A stretch of DNA of 64,000 nucleotides from Mycobacterium bourgelatii (GTDB lineage: Bacteria > Actinomycetota > Actinomycetes > Mycobacteriales > Mycobacteriaceae). The translations under genes were made by a program, and so were the position numbers. The notes under the pieces are model-generated. The model did not search any database, was not told where the DNA came from, and saw only the letters and a list, made by a program, of their open reading frames with translations. Every line of letters begins with the position of its first letter. The stretch's first letter is position 1. Of the stretch, positions 56,747 through 64,000 are shown piece by piece. Where the stretch lies: the NCBI RefSeq assembly GCF_010723575.1, contig NZ_BLKZ01000002.1, positions 62,001 through 126,000 on the forward strand, in the 5' to 3' direction.

Positions 56747-57565
56747 CTACGGCGCCGTCCGCAACCGGCCGCGCTGAATCTCCTGATTGCGTTCGAACAC
56801 CAGTCGCAGACCGTGCAGCGTCAGGTGCTTGTCATGGTGATCGACGGTATGCAGTTCGGGTAGCAGCAGGGGCGCGGTATGCCCGGTCGCCACCACGGCG
56901 ACATCGTCGCCGGCCGAGAAACCCTTGACGTCCTCACGGATGCGCCCAACCAGGCCGTCAACCAGTCCGGCGAAGCCGAACACCGCGCCGGCCTGCATAC
57001 ATTCGACGGTGTTCTTGCCGACGACCGAGCGGGGCCGGGCCAATTCCACGCGGCGCAGCGCGGCCGAACGGGCGGCGGCGGCATCCGACGACACCTGCAC
57101 ACCGGGCGCGATGGCACCGCCGAGGAATTCACCCTTCGCCGACACGACGTCCACGCAGATCGACGATCCGAAGTCCACCACGATGGCGGCCTTGCCGAAC
57201 TTGTGAAAAGCCGCCAGACAGTTGACGATCCGGTCGGCGCCAACCTCTTTCGGATTGTCGACCAGCAGCGGGATTCCGGTACGGACCCCCGGCTCGATCA
57301 GCACGTGCGGCACCGTCGGCCAGTACTGGTCGAGCATGATCCGCACCTCGTGCAGGACCGACGGCACCGTGGACAAGGCCGCGGCGCCGCTGAGTCGCTC
57401 GGAGTCGTCACCGATCAAGCCGTCGATGGTCAGCGCCAGTTCGTCGGCGGTGATCTCGGACTCGGTGCGAATCCGCCACTGCTGCACTACTTTCGCGTGC
57501 TCCTTGGCGCCCGACAGTAGTCCTACGACGGTGTGGGTGTTGCGGACGTCGATCGCCAGGAGCAC
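56747..57565 (-). CDS. coaX: Type III pantothenate kinase
   Basis: A 272-residue ASKHA-fold kinase: MLLAIDVRNTHTVVGL (phosphate 1 motif), GADRIVN and VVDFGSSICVDVV, GGAIAPG, and ATGHTAPLL. Phosphorylates pantothenate to start CoA synthesis. It starts 2 bp after the panD stop, forming panC-panD-coaX. In M. tuberculosis the orthologue Rv3600c has been reported inactive and CoaA does the work; whether that holds here cannot be seen. Confidence 0.94.
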   Translation of the reverse strand: MLLAIDVRNTHTVVGLLSGAKEHAKVVQQWRIRTESEITADELALTIDGLIGDDSERLSGAAALSTVPSVLHEVRIMLDQYWPTVPHVLIEPGVRTGIPLLVDNPKEVGADRIVNCLAAFHKFGKAAIVVDFGSSICVDVVSAKGEFLGGAIAPGVQVSSDAAAARSAALRRVELARPRSVVGKNTVECMQAGAVFGFAGLVDGLVGRIREDVKGFSAGDDVAVVATGHTAPLLLPELHTVDHHDKHLTLHGLRLVFERNQEIQRGRLRTAP

Positions 57566-57567
57566 GG

Positions 57568-57987
57568 CTACCGGGCGCCTAACCGGGGATTCATCAGTTC
57601 TGCCGCATTGTCCGGCACGAACGCGGGGTCGCTGCCCAAGTCGATCTGCTTGTTGTCGGCGTCGACGAACACGATCCGGGGCTGGTAGGTGCGGGCCTCC
57701 GCGTCCTCCATCGTCCCGTACGCGATCAGGATGATCAGGTCACCCGGGTGTACGAGATGTGCTGCGGCGCCGTTGATTCCGATCACACCGCTGCCGCGCT
57801 CGCCGGTGATCGCGTAGGTCACCAGCCGGTTGCCGTTGTCGATGTCGACGATGGTCACCTGTTCGCCTTCGAGCAGGTCGGCGGCGTCCATCAAATCGGC
57901 GTCGATGGTCACCGAGCCGACGTAATGCAGGTCCGCCTGCGTGACCGTCGCGCGGTGGATCTTCGACTTGAGCATCGTCCGTAACAT
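57568..57987 (-). CDS. panD: Aspartate 1-decarboxylase proenzyme
   Basis: A 139-residue protein starting at the ATG 57987 (MLRTMLKSKIHRATVTQADL). The self-processing site Gly24-Ser25 lies in HYVGSVTIDADL and would yield the pyruvoyl group. Makes beta-alanine for pantothenate. The C-terminal extension relevant to pyrazinoic acid binding in M. tuberculosis is present (NAAELMNPRLGAR). ATG overlaps the panC stop. Confidence 0.97.
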   Translation of the reverse strand: MLRTMLKSKIHRATVTQADLHYVGSVTIDADLMDAADLLEGEQVTIVDIDNGNRLVTYAITGERGSGVIGINGAAAHLVHPGDLIILIAYGTMEDAEARTYQPRIVFVDADNKQIDLGSDPAFVPDNAAELMNPRLGAR

Positions 57988-58910
57988 CAATTCCTCCAAT
58001 GGGGTTGGGCGAGTTCGTCCGGCCCACTGCTGGTGCCGGCGAGATTGCCGATTTGAATTGCCACGTTGTCCAGAAGTCTGGTGGTACCGAGCCGAGCGGC
58101 GACCAGCAGCCGACCGCATCCGTTGGTCGGCTCCGGCTGCAACTCCGTGCCGCGCAGCTGCAGGTAATCGACCACCAACCCGGGTGTTTCGTCGAGTACC
58201 GCGCGCGCCGCGTCCAATGCCGCCTGGGCGCCCTCGAAAGCGGCGTGCGCACCCGCCGTCAGCGCCGCCGAAAGCGCAACCGCCACCTCGCGCTGCGCCG
58301 AATCCAGATACCGGTTGCGTGAAGACATGGCCAGTCCGTCGGCCTCCCGCACCGTGGGTACCCCGACCACCTGAACGTCGACGTTCAGGTCGGCGACCAT
58401 CTGCCGCACCAGGACGAGCTGCTGATAGTCCTTCTCGCCGAAGAAGATCCGATCGGGTTGCACGATCTGCAGCAGCTTCAGCACCACGGTCAGCATCCCA
58501 GCGAAATGCGTTGGGCGCGAGGCGCCTTCGAGTTCACCGGCGAGAGGCCCGGGCTGCACCGTGGTCCGCATTCCGTCGGGGTACATCGCCCCGGCGGACG
58601 GCGTGAAGACGATCTCAACACCCTCGGCGCGCAGCAGTTCCAAGTCGGTGTCGAGGGTGCGGGGATAGGCGTCCAGATCCTCTCCAGCACCGAACTGCAG
58701 CGGGTTGACGAAGATCGACACCACGACCACCGCACCCTGCACCCGCTTGGCGACACGCACCAGGGTGAGGTGACCCTCGTGCAGGGCTCCCATGGTGGGC
58801 ACCAGCATGACTCGCCGACCGGTGTGCCGCAGCGCGCGGCTGACCTGCCGCACCTCAGTCGGCACCGCGTACACGTTGAGTTCGCCGGGATTGAACTTGC
58901 GGTCCTTCAT
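57987..58910 (-). CDS. panC: Pantothenate synthetase
   Basis: A 307-residue protein from the ATG at 58910: MLVPTMGALHEGHLTLVR carries the HxGH nucleotide motif, FVNPLQFGAGEDLDAYPR binds substrate, and GEKDYQQLVL and AMSSRNRYLD follow. Joins pantoate and beta-alanine with ATP. The frame remains open much further upstream, antisense-like, but the start overlaps the DUF2520 gene stop by 4 bp, which fixes it. Confidence 0.97.
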   Translation of the reverse strand: MKDRKFNPGELNVYAVPTEVRQVSRALRHTGRRVMLVPTMGALHEGHLTLVRVAKRVQGAVVVVSIFVNPLQFGAGEDLDAYPRTLDTDLELLRAEGVEIVFTPSAGAMYPDGMRTTVQPGPLAGELEGASRPTHFAGMLTVVLKLLQIVQPDRIFFGEKDYQQLVLVRQMVADLNVDVQVVGVPTVREADGLAMSSRNRYLDSAQREVAVALSAALTAGAHAAFEGAQAALDAARAVLDETPGLVVDYLQLRGTELQPEPTNGCGRLLVAARLGTTRLLDNVAIQIGNLAGTSSGPDELAQPHWRN

Positions 58911-59818
58911 CGCGCCAGCACCTCGACGACGTCGTCCGGGGCGTGGGCGCGCTGGGCGGTCCGCAGCGCGTTCACCCGATACGCCTGGGCGAGTTCCGAA
59001 TCCACGTCGGCGAGCGCGGCCAGATGACCGGCGACCGCGGCCGCATCGCCACGCGCCACCGGCCCGGTAAGCGCGGCTTGACCGCGTTGCAGGGTGTTCT
59101 GCAGCGCGGCCCGGGCGAGCGGTCCGACGATCCGCTCGGCAATTCCGCCGGGCTGGTCGTCGACCAATTGCTGACCGAGCAGTTCGTCGCCTCGCAGCGC
59201 GGTCCGCAACGCGTCGACGGCATCGGCCAGCACCGTCACGAGGTGGTTGCTGGCGTGGGCGAGTGCGGCGTGATACAGGACGCGGGCGTCCTCGCGTACC
59301 CAGAACGGCTCGCCGCCCATTTCGAGCACCAGCGACTGCGCGATGGCTCGGCCGACCTCGTCGGCGGCGGTGATCCCGAAGCAGGTGTCCGGCAAGCGGG
59401 CGATGTCCTCGTCCGACCCGGTGAAGGTCATCGCGGGGTGGATGGCCAGCGGAATACAGCCCTGGTCGGTCAACGGCGCGAGAATTCCGATTCCGTTCGC
59501 GCCGGACGTGTGCGCGACGATCGTCCCGGGACGCACCGCCGAGGTGGCCGCCAAGCCCGAAACCAGGCCGGCGAGTTCGCTGTCGGTCACGGCCAGCAGC
59601 AGCAGCTCGGCGCCCGCGGCGACATCCTGGGGCGGCAGCACGGGGGTATCCGGCAACCGGCGTTGCGCCCGTTGCAGCGACGCATGGGAGATGGCGCTGC
59701 ACGCAACCACAACGTGGTCTGCGCGCTCCAGCGCGACACCCAAGGCGGTGCCCACCCGGCCGGCGGAAATGATTCCCACCTTGAGCCTGGCCGGGCGCAA
59801 ACCGTCGAACTGCCCCAT
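58907..59818 (-). CDS. DUF2520 / Rossmann-fold protein, Rv3603c-like
   Basis: A 303-residue protein: N-terminal NAD(P)-binding fold (KVGIISAGRVGTALGVALERADH), AHTSGANG and LAIHPAMTFTG, then a helical C-terminal domain. The layout resembles ketopantoate reductase and 6-phosphogluconate-dehydrogenase-like enzymes. Because it sits in front of panC with a 4-bp overlap, a role in pantoate supply is conceivable, but no substrate is known. ATG at 59818 follows GAGG at about 8 nt; a GTG at 59833 is the alternative. Confidence 0.85.
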   Translation of the reverse strand: MGQFDGLRPARLKVGIISAGRVGTALGVALERADHVVVACSAISHASLQRAQRRLPDTPVLPPQDVAAGAELLLLAVTDSELAGLVSGLAATSAVRPGTIVAHTSGANGIGILAPLTDQGCIPLAIHPAMTFTGSDEDIARLPDTCFGITAADEVGRAIAQSLVLEMGGEPFWVREDARVLYHAALAHASNHLVTVLADAVDALRTALRGDELLGQQLVDDQPGGIAERIVGPLARAALQNTLQRGQAALTGPVARGDAAAVAGHLAALADVDSELAQAYRVNALRTAQRAHAPDDVVEVLAR

Positions 59819-59919
59819 CGCAGACGACCTCACAGGTTTCTTTCGTGCGTTCCAGTCCCATGCTTCGGGTACCGGACGGTCGACTCAGACTTTAGTCGAT
59901 AGATCCGGCGGCACCCACC

Positions 59920-61398
59920 TCAGCCGCTGCGTCGCCGCCGCCGACCGCCGGCGCTCGGGTCTATCTGGAACCGTGCCAACAGGTCGGCAACGGATTGCCC
60001 GCCGGTCTGCGGGTCCAAGTTGTGGGAGCCGGCCGACTCCTCTTCCACACTGCGATGCCGTCTGCCGGACTCCGCCGGAGCCGCGGCGGCGGGCGGGGGT
60101 GGTGGCTCCGCCGCAGGTGGGGCGGGTGGCGCCGGGGGTTCGTCTTGGCTCGAACTGCGATTGGCCCCTAGGCCCGCCACCCCGAAGTCGCGGTATTCGG
60201 CCGAGTGGCGCGACCTCGAACGGCGACCGCCGTACTGCGGCGCGGCGTCTTGCTGAACGTCTGGGTGCCCGATTGTGATATCGCCCTCATCTTCGTCGTC
60301 ATCCCGTGCGCGGCGGCGGCGCCGACCGGTCGGCGGAGCGGGGGGTGGTTCCGGCGACGGTGCGGGCGGTGGTGCGGCAGCCTCGGGCTCCTTCGGCTCA
60401 AGCGGTTCGGGCTCAAGGGAAGGCGGCGGCAGAGGCGGAGTGACCGGCTCGGGGTACGCCCAATTGCTGCCGGGTGCGCCGGGCGGCAACCACCGCCCTT
60501 CCGCGGTGACCGGTTGCCACTCGGACGGCTGCGGCTGCGGCGGCTGGGAGGGCTGTGGCGGCTGCGGCTGTGGCTGTGGCTGTGCCTGTGGGAAAGGCTG
60601 CGGCCGCTGCCACTCCGACGGCTGTGGCGGCTGTTGCTGGGGTGGCGCCGGCTGCTGCATGGGTGGCGGTGTGGCCGGCTGCCGGTGGCGCGGCGCGGAC
60701 ATCGGCTCGGGTTGCGGGGCCGGCTCGGGTCGCTCCACGGTCGGTATGGGCTGTCGAGGTGGCGGCGGGGGCGGCGCGGTCGGGGGCGGTACCCGCACCT
60801 CCGGCACATCGATGATCGCGGTCTCGTCGGCGCGGTTGAGTGCGGCGCCGCCGTTGTCCAACGGGCGCACGGCGCGGATCCGATCGCTGGACACCCAGTC
60901 GGCGGCCAGTGCCTCACCGCGTTGGGCGCCGTTCTGGGTCGCGTTTTCCAAAGCCGGGTGTTGCTGCAGATCGGCGTCGAACAAGATCTCCAGGCTGGTG
61001 CGCAGCGCGGCCAGCTCCGCTCGCAGCGCCGCCACCTCGTCCGCGGCTGCTCCGCGCAGTTCGGAAGCCAGCTCGCGGCGCAGCTGGGACTCGACGGTCA
61101 GCTCGTACTCGCGGCGGGCGGAGATTTCCCGTTCCAGTTGCAGGTCGTAGACCAGCTTCATGTCACGCGCCCGCGCTTGGTCGGCGTCCGCCTGGCGGCG
61201 GTACATCACAGACACGAAGGCGCCGGCGACGGCGGCCCACAGGGCCAGGATGACAGCGAGCTTGAGAAGTTCCACCCGATTGGTGAAAACCAGCGCGGAA
61301 CTGGCCCCGATCGCCAGAACCAGCAATGTCGTCAAAAGCACCCAACCCGGCCTGCGGCCGCCGCGCCGGACCCGGGCGCCGCGGGACAGAACGGTCAT
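59920..61398 (-). CDS. Proline-rich membrane protein, Rv3604c-like
   Basis: A 492-residue protein: basic N-terminus, two close membrane segments (~18-35 and ~45-65: WVLLTTLLVLAIGASSALVF, LAVILALWAAVAGAFVSVMY), then a coiled coil (~70-150). About 270 residues of Pro/Gln/Glu-rich low complexity follow. The end carries short conserved motifs (HNLDPQTGGQSVADLLARFQ, SAGGRRRRRSG). The conserved tail suggests a binding partner. Function unknown; possibly envelope or division related. In the folate/pantothenate cluster by position only. Confidence 0.85.
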   Translation of the reverse strand: MTVLSRGARVRRGGRRPGWVLLTTLLVLAIGASSALVFTNRVELLKLAVILALWAAVAGAFVSVMYRRQADADQARARDMKLVYDLQLEREISARREYELTVESQLRRELASELRGAAADEVAALRAELAALRTSLEILFDADLQQHPALENATQNGAQRGEALAADWVSSDRIRAVRPLDNGGAALNRADETAIIDVPEVRVPPPTAPPPPPPRQPIPTVERPEPAPQPEPMSAPRHRQPATPPPMQQPAPPQQQPPQPSEWQRPQPFPQAQPQPQPQPPQPSQPPQPQPSEWQPVTAEGRWLPPGAPGSNWAYPEPVTPPLPPPSLEPEPLEPKEPEAAAPPPAPSPEPPPAPPTGRRRRRARDDDEDEGDITIGHPDVQQDAAPQYGGRRSRSRHSAEYRDFGVAGLGANRSSSQDEPPAPPAPPAAEPPPPPAAAAPAESGRRHRSVEEESAGSHNLDPQTGGQSVADLLARFQIDPSAGGRRRRRSG

Positions 61399-61519
61399 GG
61401 CCCCTGACTGTACCGGGCGAGGTCACCGAGCGTGTCGCGCCAGTCCGGCGATTCCGACGACGAGTTCATTAGGGGCCATCAGAGGGCCTGCGCGGGTGCC
61501 GGAGCGGTGCCGCTGGAAG

Positions 61520-61996
61520 CTAAGTTTCCACACCCTCGCCGTTCTCGCCGGGATCTTGCGGTGACTTACAGCAATGCTGCAGCCACAGCGCGGCGACCAC
61601 CAAGGCCAGCGCGCTCAGCGCCGCCACCACCGCGCCTCCGGTGTCTTCGGCGACGGCCCGCTGCCAGGAATGCCGCGGCAGGAAATACACCAGCACCCCG
61701 ATCCACCATCCCAGCACCACCGCGCCCACCCAGGCCGACGCCTTGGCGACCATCACGCTGCGCGCAACGGCCAACGGGTGCAACCAACCGGGCGCGTCGC
61801 CGATCTCCCCATCGTTGATCTTGGCGCGCACGAATCGCCCCCACAGCGCCTCGGCGACGGCAACCACCAGCAGGGACACCCCGCTCCACACTGTGATCGG
61901 CGGAAACCACCGATAGAGCGCCCCGATCAGGAGATAACCCACGACGGCGGCGCCGACGACCGCGACCGCCAGCTCACGTTTACGCGTCGGACCCAT
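61520..61996 (-). CDS. DUF3180-like membrane protein, Rv3605c-like
   Basis: A 158-residue integral membrane protein with four hydrophobic segments (~8-26, ~36-50, ~83-105, ~122-140). Begins MGPTRKRELAVAVVGAAVVGYLL at the ATG 61996, overlapping the folK stop by 4 bp. The small four-helix protein that follows folK in actinobacteria is usually annotated DUF3180. Function unknown. Confidence 0.85.
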   Translation of the reverse strand: MGPTRKRELAVAVVGAAVVGYLLIGALYRWFPPITVWSGVSLLVVAVAEALWGRFVRAKINDGEIGDAPGWLHPLAVARSVMVAKASAWVGAVVLGWWIGVLVYFLPRHSWQRAVAEDTGGAVVAALSALALVVAALWLQHCCKSPQDPGENGEGVET

Positions 61997-62547
61997 CAGG
62001 GCGCCGGCCCGGGTTTGAGGGTCAGGCCGGTCGGCCGCACGCCGTCGCGCTCGACCGGATCCAGTTCGGCCAACAGTTTTTCGATGGGCTGTTGGATGGG
62101 CCCGGCTTGACCCGGGACGGTGAGCCGCGCCTCGGGCTCGACGTCCAGCCACGGGATCAGCACAAACGCCCGCTGATGGGCGCGCGGGTGCGGCAGGGTC
62201 AAGGCTTCGTCGTCCACGGTGACCTCGGCTCCTCCGCCGGAGCCACCCTGGTGGCAGGCAATCAGGTCGACATCGAGGGTGCGTGGCCCCCAGCGCTGTT
62301 CGCGTACCCGATCGGCCGCCCGTTCCAGCTCTTGCGCCCGCTGCAACCAGCCGCGTTCGTCGCAGCCGGGGTTGTCGGCGATCAGCACCGCGTTGAGGAA
62401 CGGCCCCTGCTGCACGCCGCCCCACGGCTCCGTCTCATAGACCGGCGAGACGGCAATCACCGCCTCGCCGAGTGCGTCGACGACCGACTGCAACCGGGCG
62501 AGTCGGTCACCCAGGTTCGATCCGATCGACAGCACCACCCGGGTCAT
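61996..62547 (-). CDS. folK: HPPK (6-hydroxymethyl-dihydropterin pyrophosphokinase)
   Basis: A 183-residue protein: LSIGSNLGDR, VSPVYETEPWGG, FLNAVLIADN and WGPRTLDVDLIA are the HPPK signatures; HPRAHQRAFVLIPWLD follows. Transfers pyrophosphate from ATP to the pterin. It overlaps folB by 4 bp. The acidic loop has a Gly/Ser insertion (HQGGSGGGAEV). Confidence 0.96.
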   Translation of the reverse strand: MTRVVLSIGSNLGDRLARLQSVVDALGEAVIAVSPVYETEPWGGVQQGPFLNAVLIADNPGCDERGWLQRAQELERAADRVREQRWGPRTLDVDLIACHQGGSGGGAEVTVDDEALTLPHPRAHQRAFVLIPWLDVEPEARLTVPGQAGPIQQPIEKLLAELDPVERDGVRPTGLTLKPGPAP

Positions 62548-62957
62548 ACCTGTCGACCTTCTGGACCGCCGGCGGGTACCACCGAACCGCGACCGCCGCG
62601 CCGCGACCGCCGCACCACCACCGCCACGTCGGCGAACTGCTGCGGGATCGGTGCCTGGGGCTTGTGCACCACTACCTCGACGGCGTGTACGCGCTGATCC
62701 GTCATCACCCGGTCGGCAATCTCACCGCCGACCGTTTCGATCAGCTTGCGGGGCGGGCCGGCGACGATGTCGCTGGCCAGTTGAGCGAGGGCGCCGTAGT
62801 CGTAGGTGTCGGACAGTTCGTCGCTGGCCGCGGCTTCGGCGAGGTCCATCCACAGGGTGATGTCGATGACGAATTCCTGCCCCTCGACCCGCTCGTGCTC
62901 GAAAACTCCGTGCCGTCCCCGAACACTCAAGCCACGCAATTCGATCCGGTCAGCCAT
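62544..62957 (-). CDS. folB: Dihydroneopterin aldolase
   Basis: A 137-residue protein: LRGLSVRGRHGVFEHERVEGQEFVIDITLW, with the catalytic Glu and Tyr regions (TYDYGALAQLA), and VVHKPQAPIPQQFADVAVVV. It is longer than M. tuberculosis FolB at the C-terminus by a basic Arg/Gly tail. Overlaps folP1 by 8 bp. Confidence 0.95.
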   Translation of the reverse strand: MADRIELRGLSVRGRHGVFEHERVEGQEFVIDITLWMDLAEAAASDELSDTYDYGALAQLASDIVAGPPRKLIETVGGEIADRVMTDQRVHAVEVVVHKPQAPIPQQFADVAVVVRRSRRGGRGSVVPAGGPEGRQV

Positions 62958-63789
62958 CGCGCCCTTTCTGCCATGCGCCGACGACCTTCAGGGCGTCGAC
63001 CGAAGCCCGCACGTCGTGCACCCGCACCCCCCAGGCACCGTGCAGGGCAGCGAGCGCGGTGATGACCGCCGTGGCGGTCTCCCGTCCGTTGGGTGGTCTG
63101 ACCGCACCGTCGGCGTCGGCGAGCAACGCGCCGAGGAATCGCTTGCGGGAAGCGCCCAGCAGGACCGGGACGCCCGTGCCGACCAACTCCGGCAGCGCGT
63201 GCAGCAGCGCCCAATTGTGTTGGCCCGTCTTGGCGAAACCGAGTCCGGGATCGATCACGAGCTTTGCCGGGTCGACGCCGGCCGCCTCAGCGTCGGCCAC
63301 GCTGGCGAGCAGGTCGGCGCGCACGTCGGCCACGACGTCGCGGTACTCCGGAACCTGATGCGGCCGTTGTGCGGAGATCGGGCGCCAGTGCATCAAAATC
63401 CACGGGACGCCCGCCTCGGCAACCAGCGGCGCCATGGCCGGATCGGCCCGGCCACCGGACACGTCGTTGACGATCTGCGCACCGTTCTCCAGCGCGGCCC
63501 GCGCCACGTCCGCGTGCATGGTGTCGATGCTGACGGTAATCCCCTGCGCCGCAAGCTCTTTCACTACGGGGACGACGCGCGACGCCTCGAGTTTGGGCTG
63601 CACCCGGGTGGCGCCGGGTCGCGTGGACTCGCCCCCGACGTCGACGATGTCCGCTCCTTCGGCGGCCATAGCCAGACCATGGGCTACGGCGCCGTCCATA
63701 TCGAGAAAAAGTCCTCCGTCGGAGAACGAATCCTCAGTGACGTTGAGAACCCCCATAACCTTCATGGGCCATGGTTGCAGCGGGTTCAC
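62950..63789 (-). CDS. folP1: Dihydropteroate synthase
   Basis: A 279-residue TIM barrel: MGVLNVTEDSFSDGG (loop 1), GGESTRPGATRV (loop 2), NDVSGGRADPAM, LVIDPGLGFAK and GASRKRFLGAL. Joins pABA to the pterin; target of sulfonamides and of PAS activation. The GTG start at 63789 adds 8 residues before the usual VMGVLN; an internal ATG at 63765 is possible. 6 bp from the folE stop. Confidence 0.97.
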   Translation of the reverse strand: MNPLQPWPMKVMGVLNVTEDSFSDGGLFLDMDGAVAHGLAMAAEGADIVDVGGESTRPGATRVQPKLEASRVVPVVKELAAQGITVSIDTMHADVARAALENGAQIVNDVSGGRADPAMAPLVAEAGVPWILMHWRPISAQRPHQVPEYRDVVADVRADLLASVADAEAAGVDPAKLVIDPGLGFAKTGQHNWALLHALPELVGTGVPVLLGASRKRFLGALLADADGAVRPPNGRETATAVITALAALHGAWGVRVHDVRASVDALKVVGAWQKGRDG

Positions 63790-63795
63790 CGGGTC

Positions 63796-64000
63796 TCACT
63801 TACGCAGGATGAGATCAAGCGCTTCGGCTCGGGACGCGGCATCCCTCTTGAATTGACCGCGTACCGCCGACGTAGTCGTAGTGGCACCGGGCTTGCGCAC
63901 CCCGCGCATCGCCATGCACAGGTGCTCCGCCTCGACCACCACGATCACGCCGCGGGGGTTGAGTCGCGCCATCAGGGCGTCGGCGATCTGACTGGTAAGC
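63796..64000 (-). CDS. folE: GTP cyclohydrolase I, C-terminal part (cut by window edge)
   Basis: The last ~67 residues are present: LTSQIADALMARLNPRGVIVVVEAEHLCMAMRGVRKPGATTTTSAVRGQF... ending EALDLILRK. EAEHLCMAMRG contains the zinc Cys and catalytic His region. First enzyme of folate synthesis and first gene of the folE-folP1-folB-folK run. The start lies beyond the window. Confidence 0.97.
   Translation of the reverse strand, partial: LTSQIADALMARLNPRGVIVVVEAEHLCMAMRGVRKPGATTTTSAVRGQFKRDAASRAEALDLILRK

Noticed and set aside
57987..59861. 624-residue frame extending panC upstream
   Set aside because: The first half is Arg/Ala/Gly noise antiparallel in character to the DUF2520 gene; panC begins at 58910 with an ATGA overlap.

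Overview
The window is about 64 kb of high-GC actinobacterial chromosome. Its genes match the Mycobacterium tuberculosis neighbourhood Rv3566c (nat) to Rv3609c (folE) almost one for one. The order nat, hsaBCDA, kshB, fadE34, kstR, lppH, arsB2, rlmB-like, cysS, ispF, ispD, carD, lpqE, radA, disA, canB, mutY, mhuD, lpqF, clpC1, lsr2, lysS, coaX, panD, panC, folK, folB, folP, folE is preserved. Mce operons, LppH-type lipoproteins, a PE_PGRS protein and Lsr2 place it in Mycobacterium. The PE_PGRS gene points to the slow-growing pathogenic branch, but not to M. tuberculosis itself, because several blocks here are absent from or differ from that genome. Gene identities are from my recognition of the translated sequences; no database search was run.

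Region 1 (1-171): the start of nat, cut by the window edge. Region 2 (198 to about 16.6 kb): a block that separates nat from hsaB, which are adjacent in M. tuberculosis. It holds a DUF222/HNH gene, a small coiled-coil membrane protein, a CHAD protein, a complete mce operon (yrbEA, yrbEB, mceA-F) with an Mce-associated protein, an Abi-alpha domain protein convergent with a DUF445 membrane protein, and a secreted protein. Direct repeats lie at its hsaB end.

Region 3 (16.6-25.4 kb): the sterol-ring degradation genes hsaB, hsaC, hsaD, hsaA and kshB, a secreted protein, fadE34 and the repressor kstR, with KstR-type operators in both divergent promoters. Region 4 (25.4-33.5 kb): a LacI regulator, a Zur-type promoter driving znuABC (zinc uptake), two LppH-like lipoproteins, an orphan pxpA, a metallo-beta-lactamase-fold protein and an ArsB/NhaD-type transporter.

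Region 5 (33.6-39.2 kb): PE_PGRS, cytochrome P450 and a large LuxR-type ATPase regulator, all on the minus strand. An identical 12-bp palindrome lies upstream of both the PE_PGRS gene and the P450 gene, suggesting a small regulon.

Region 6 (39.3-50 kb): housekeeping genes: rRNA methyltransferase, cysS, ispF, ispD (which appears to need a CTG start), carD, lpqE, radA, disA, a membrane protein, canB, mutY and a hydrolase. Region 7 (50.2-55 kb): haem-degrading mhuD, lpqF, clpC1 and the nucleoid protein lsr2. Region 8 (55.1-64 kb): a tightly packed run of lysS, pantothenate/CoA genes (coaX, panD, panC) and folate genes (folK, folB, folP1, folE, the last cut by the window edge) with three proteins of unknown function.

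Many starts fit the mycobacterial leaderless pattern: a TANNNT -10 hexamer followed 6-8 nt later by ATG or GTG. No tRNA, rRNA, CRISPR array, transposase or intact prophage was seen.
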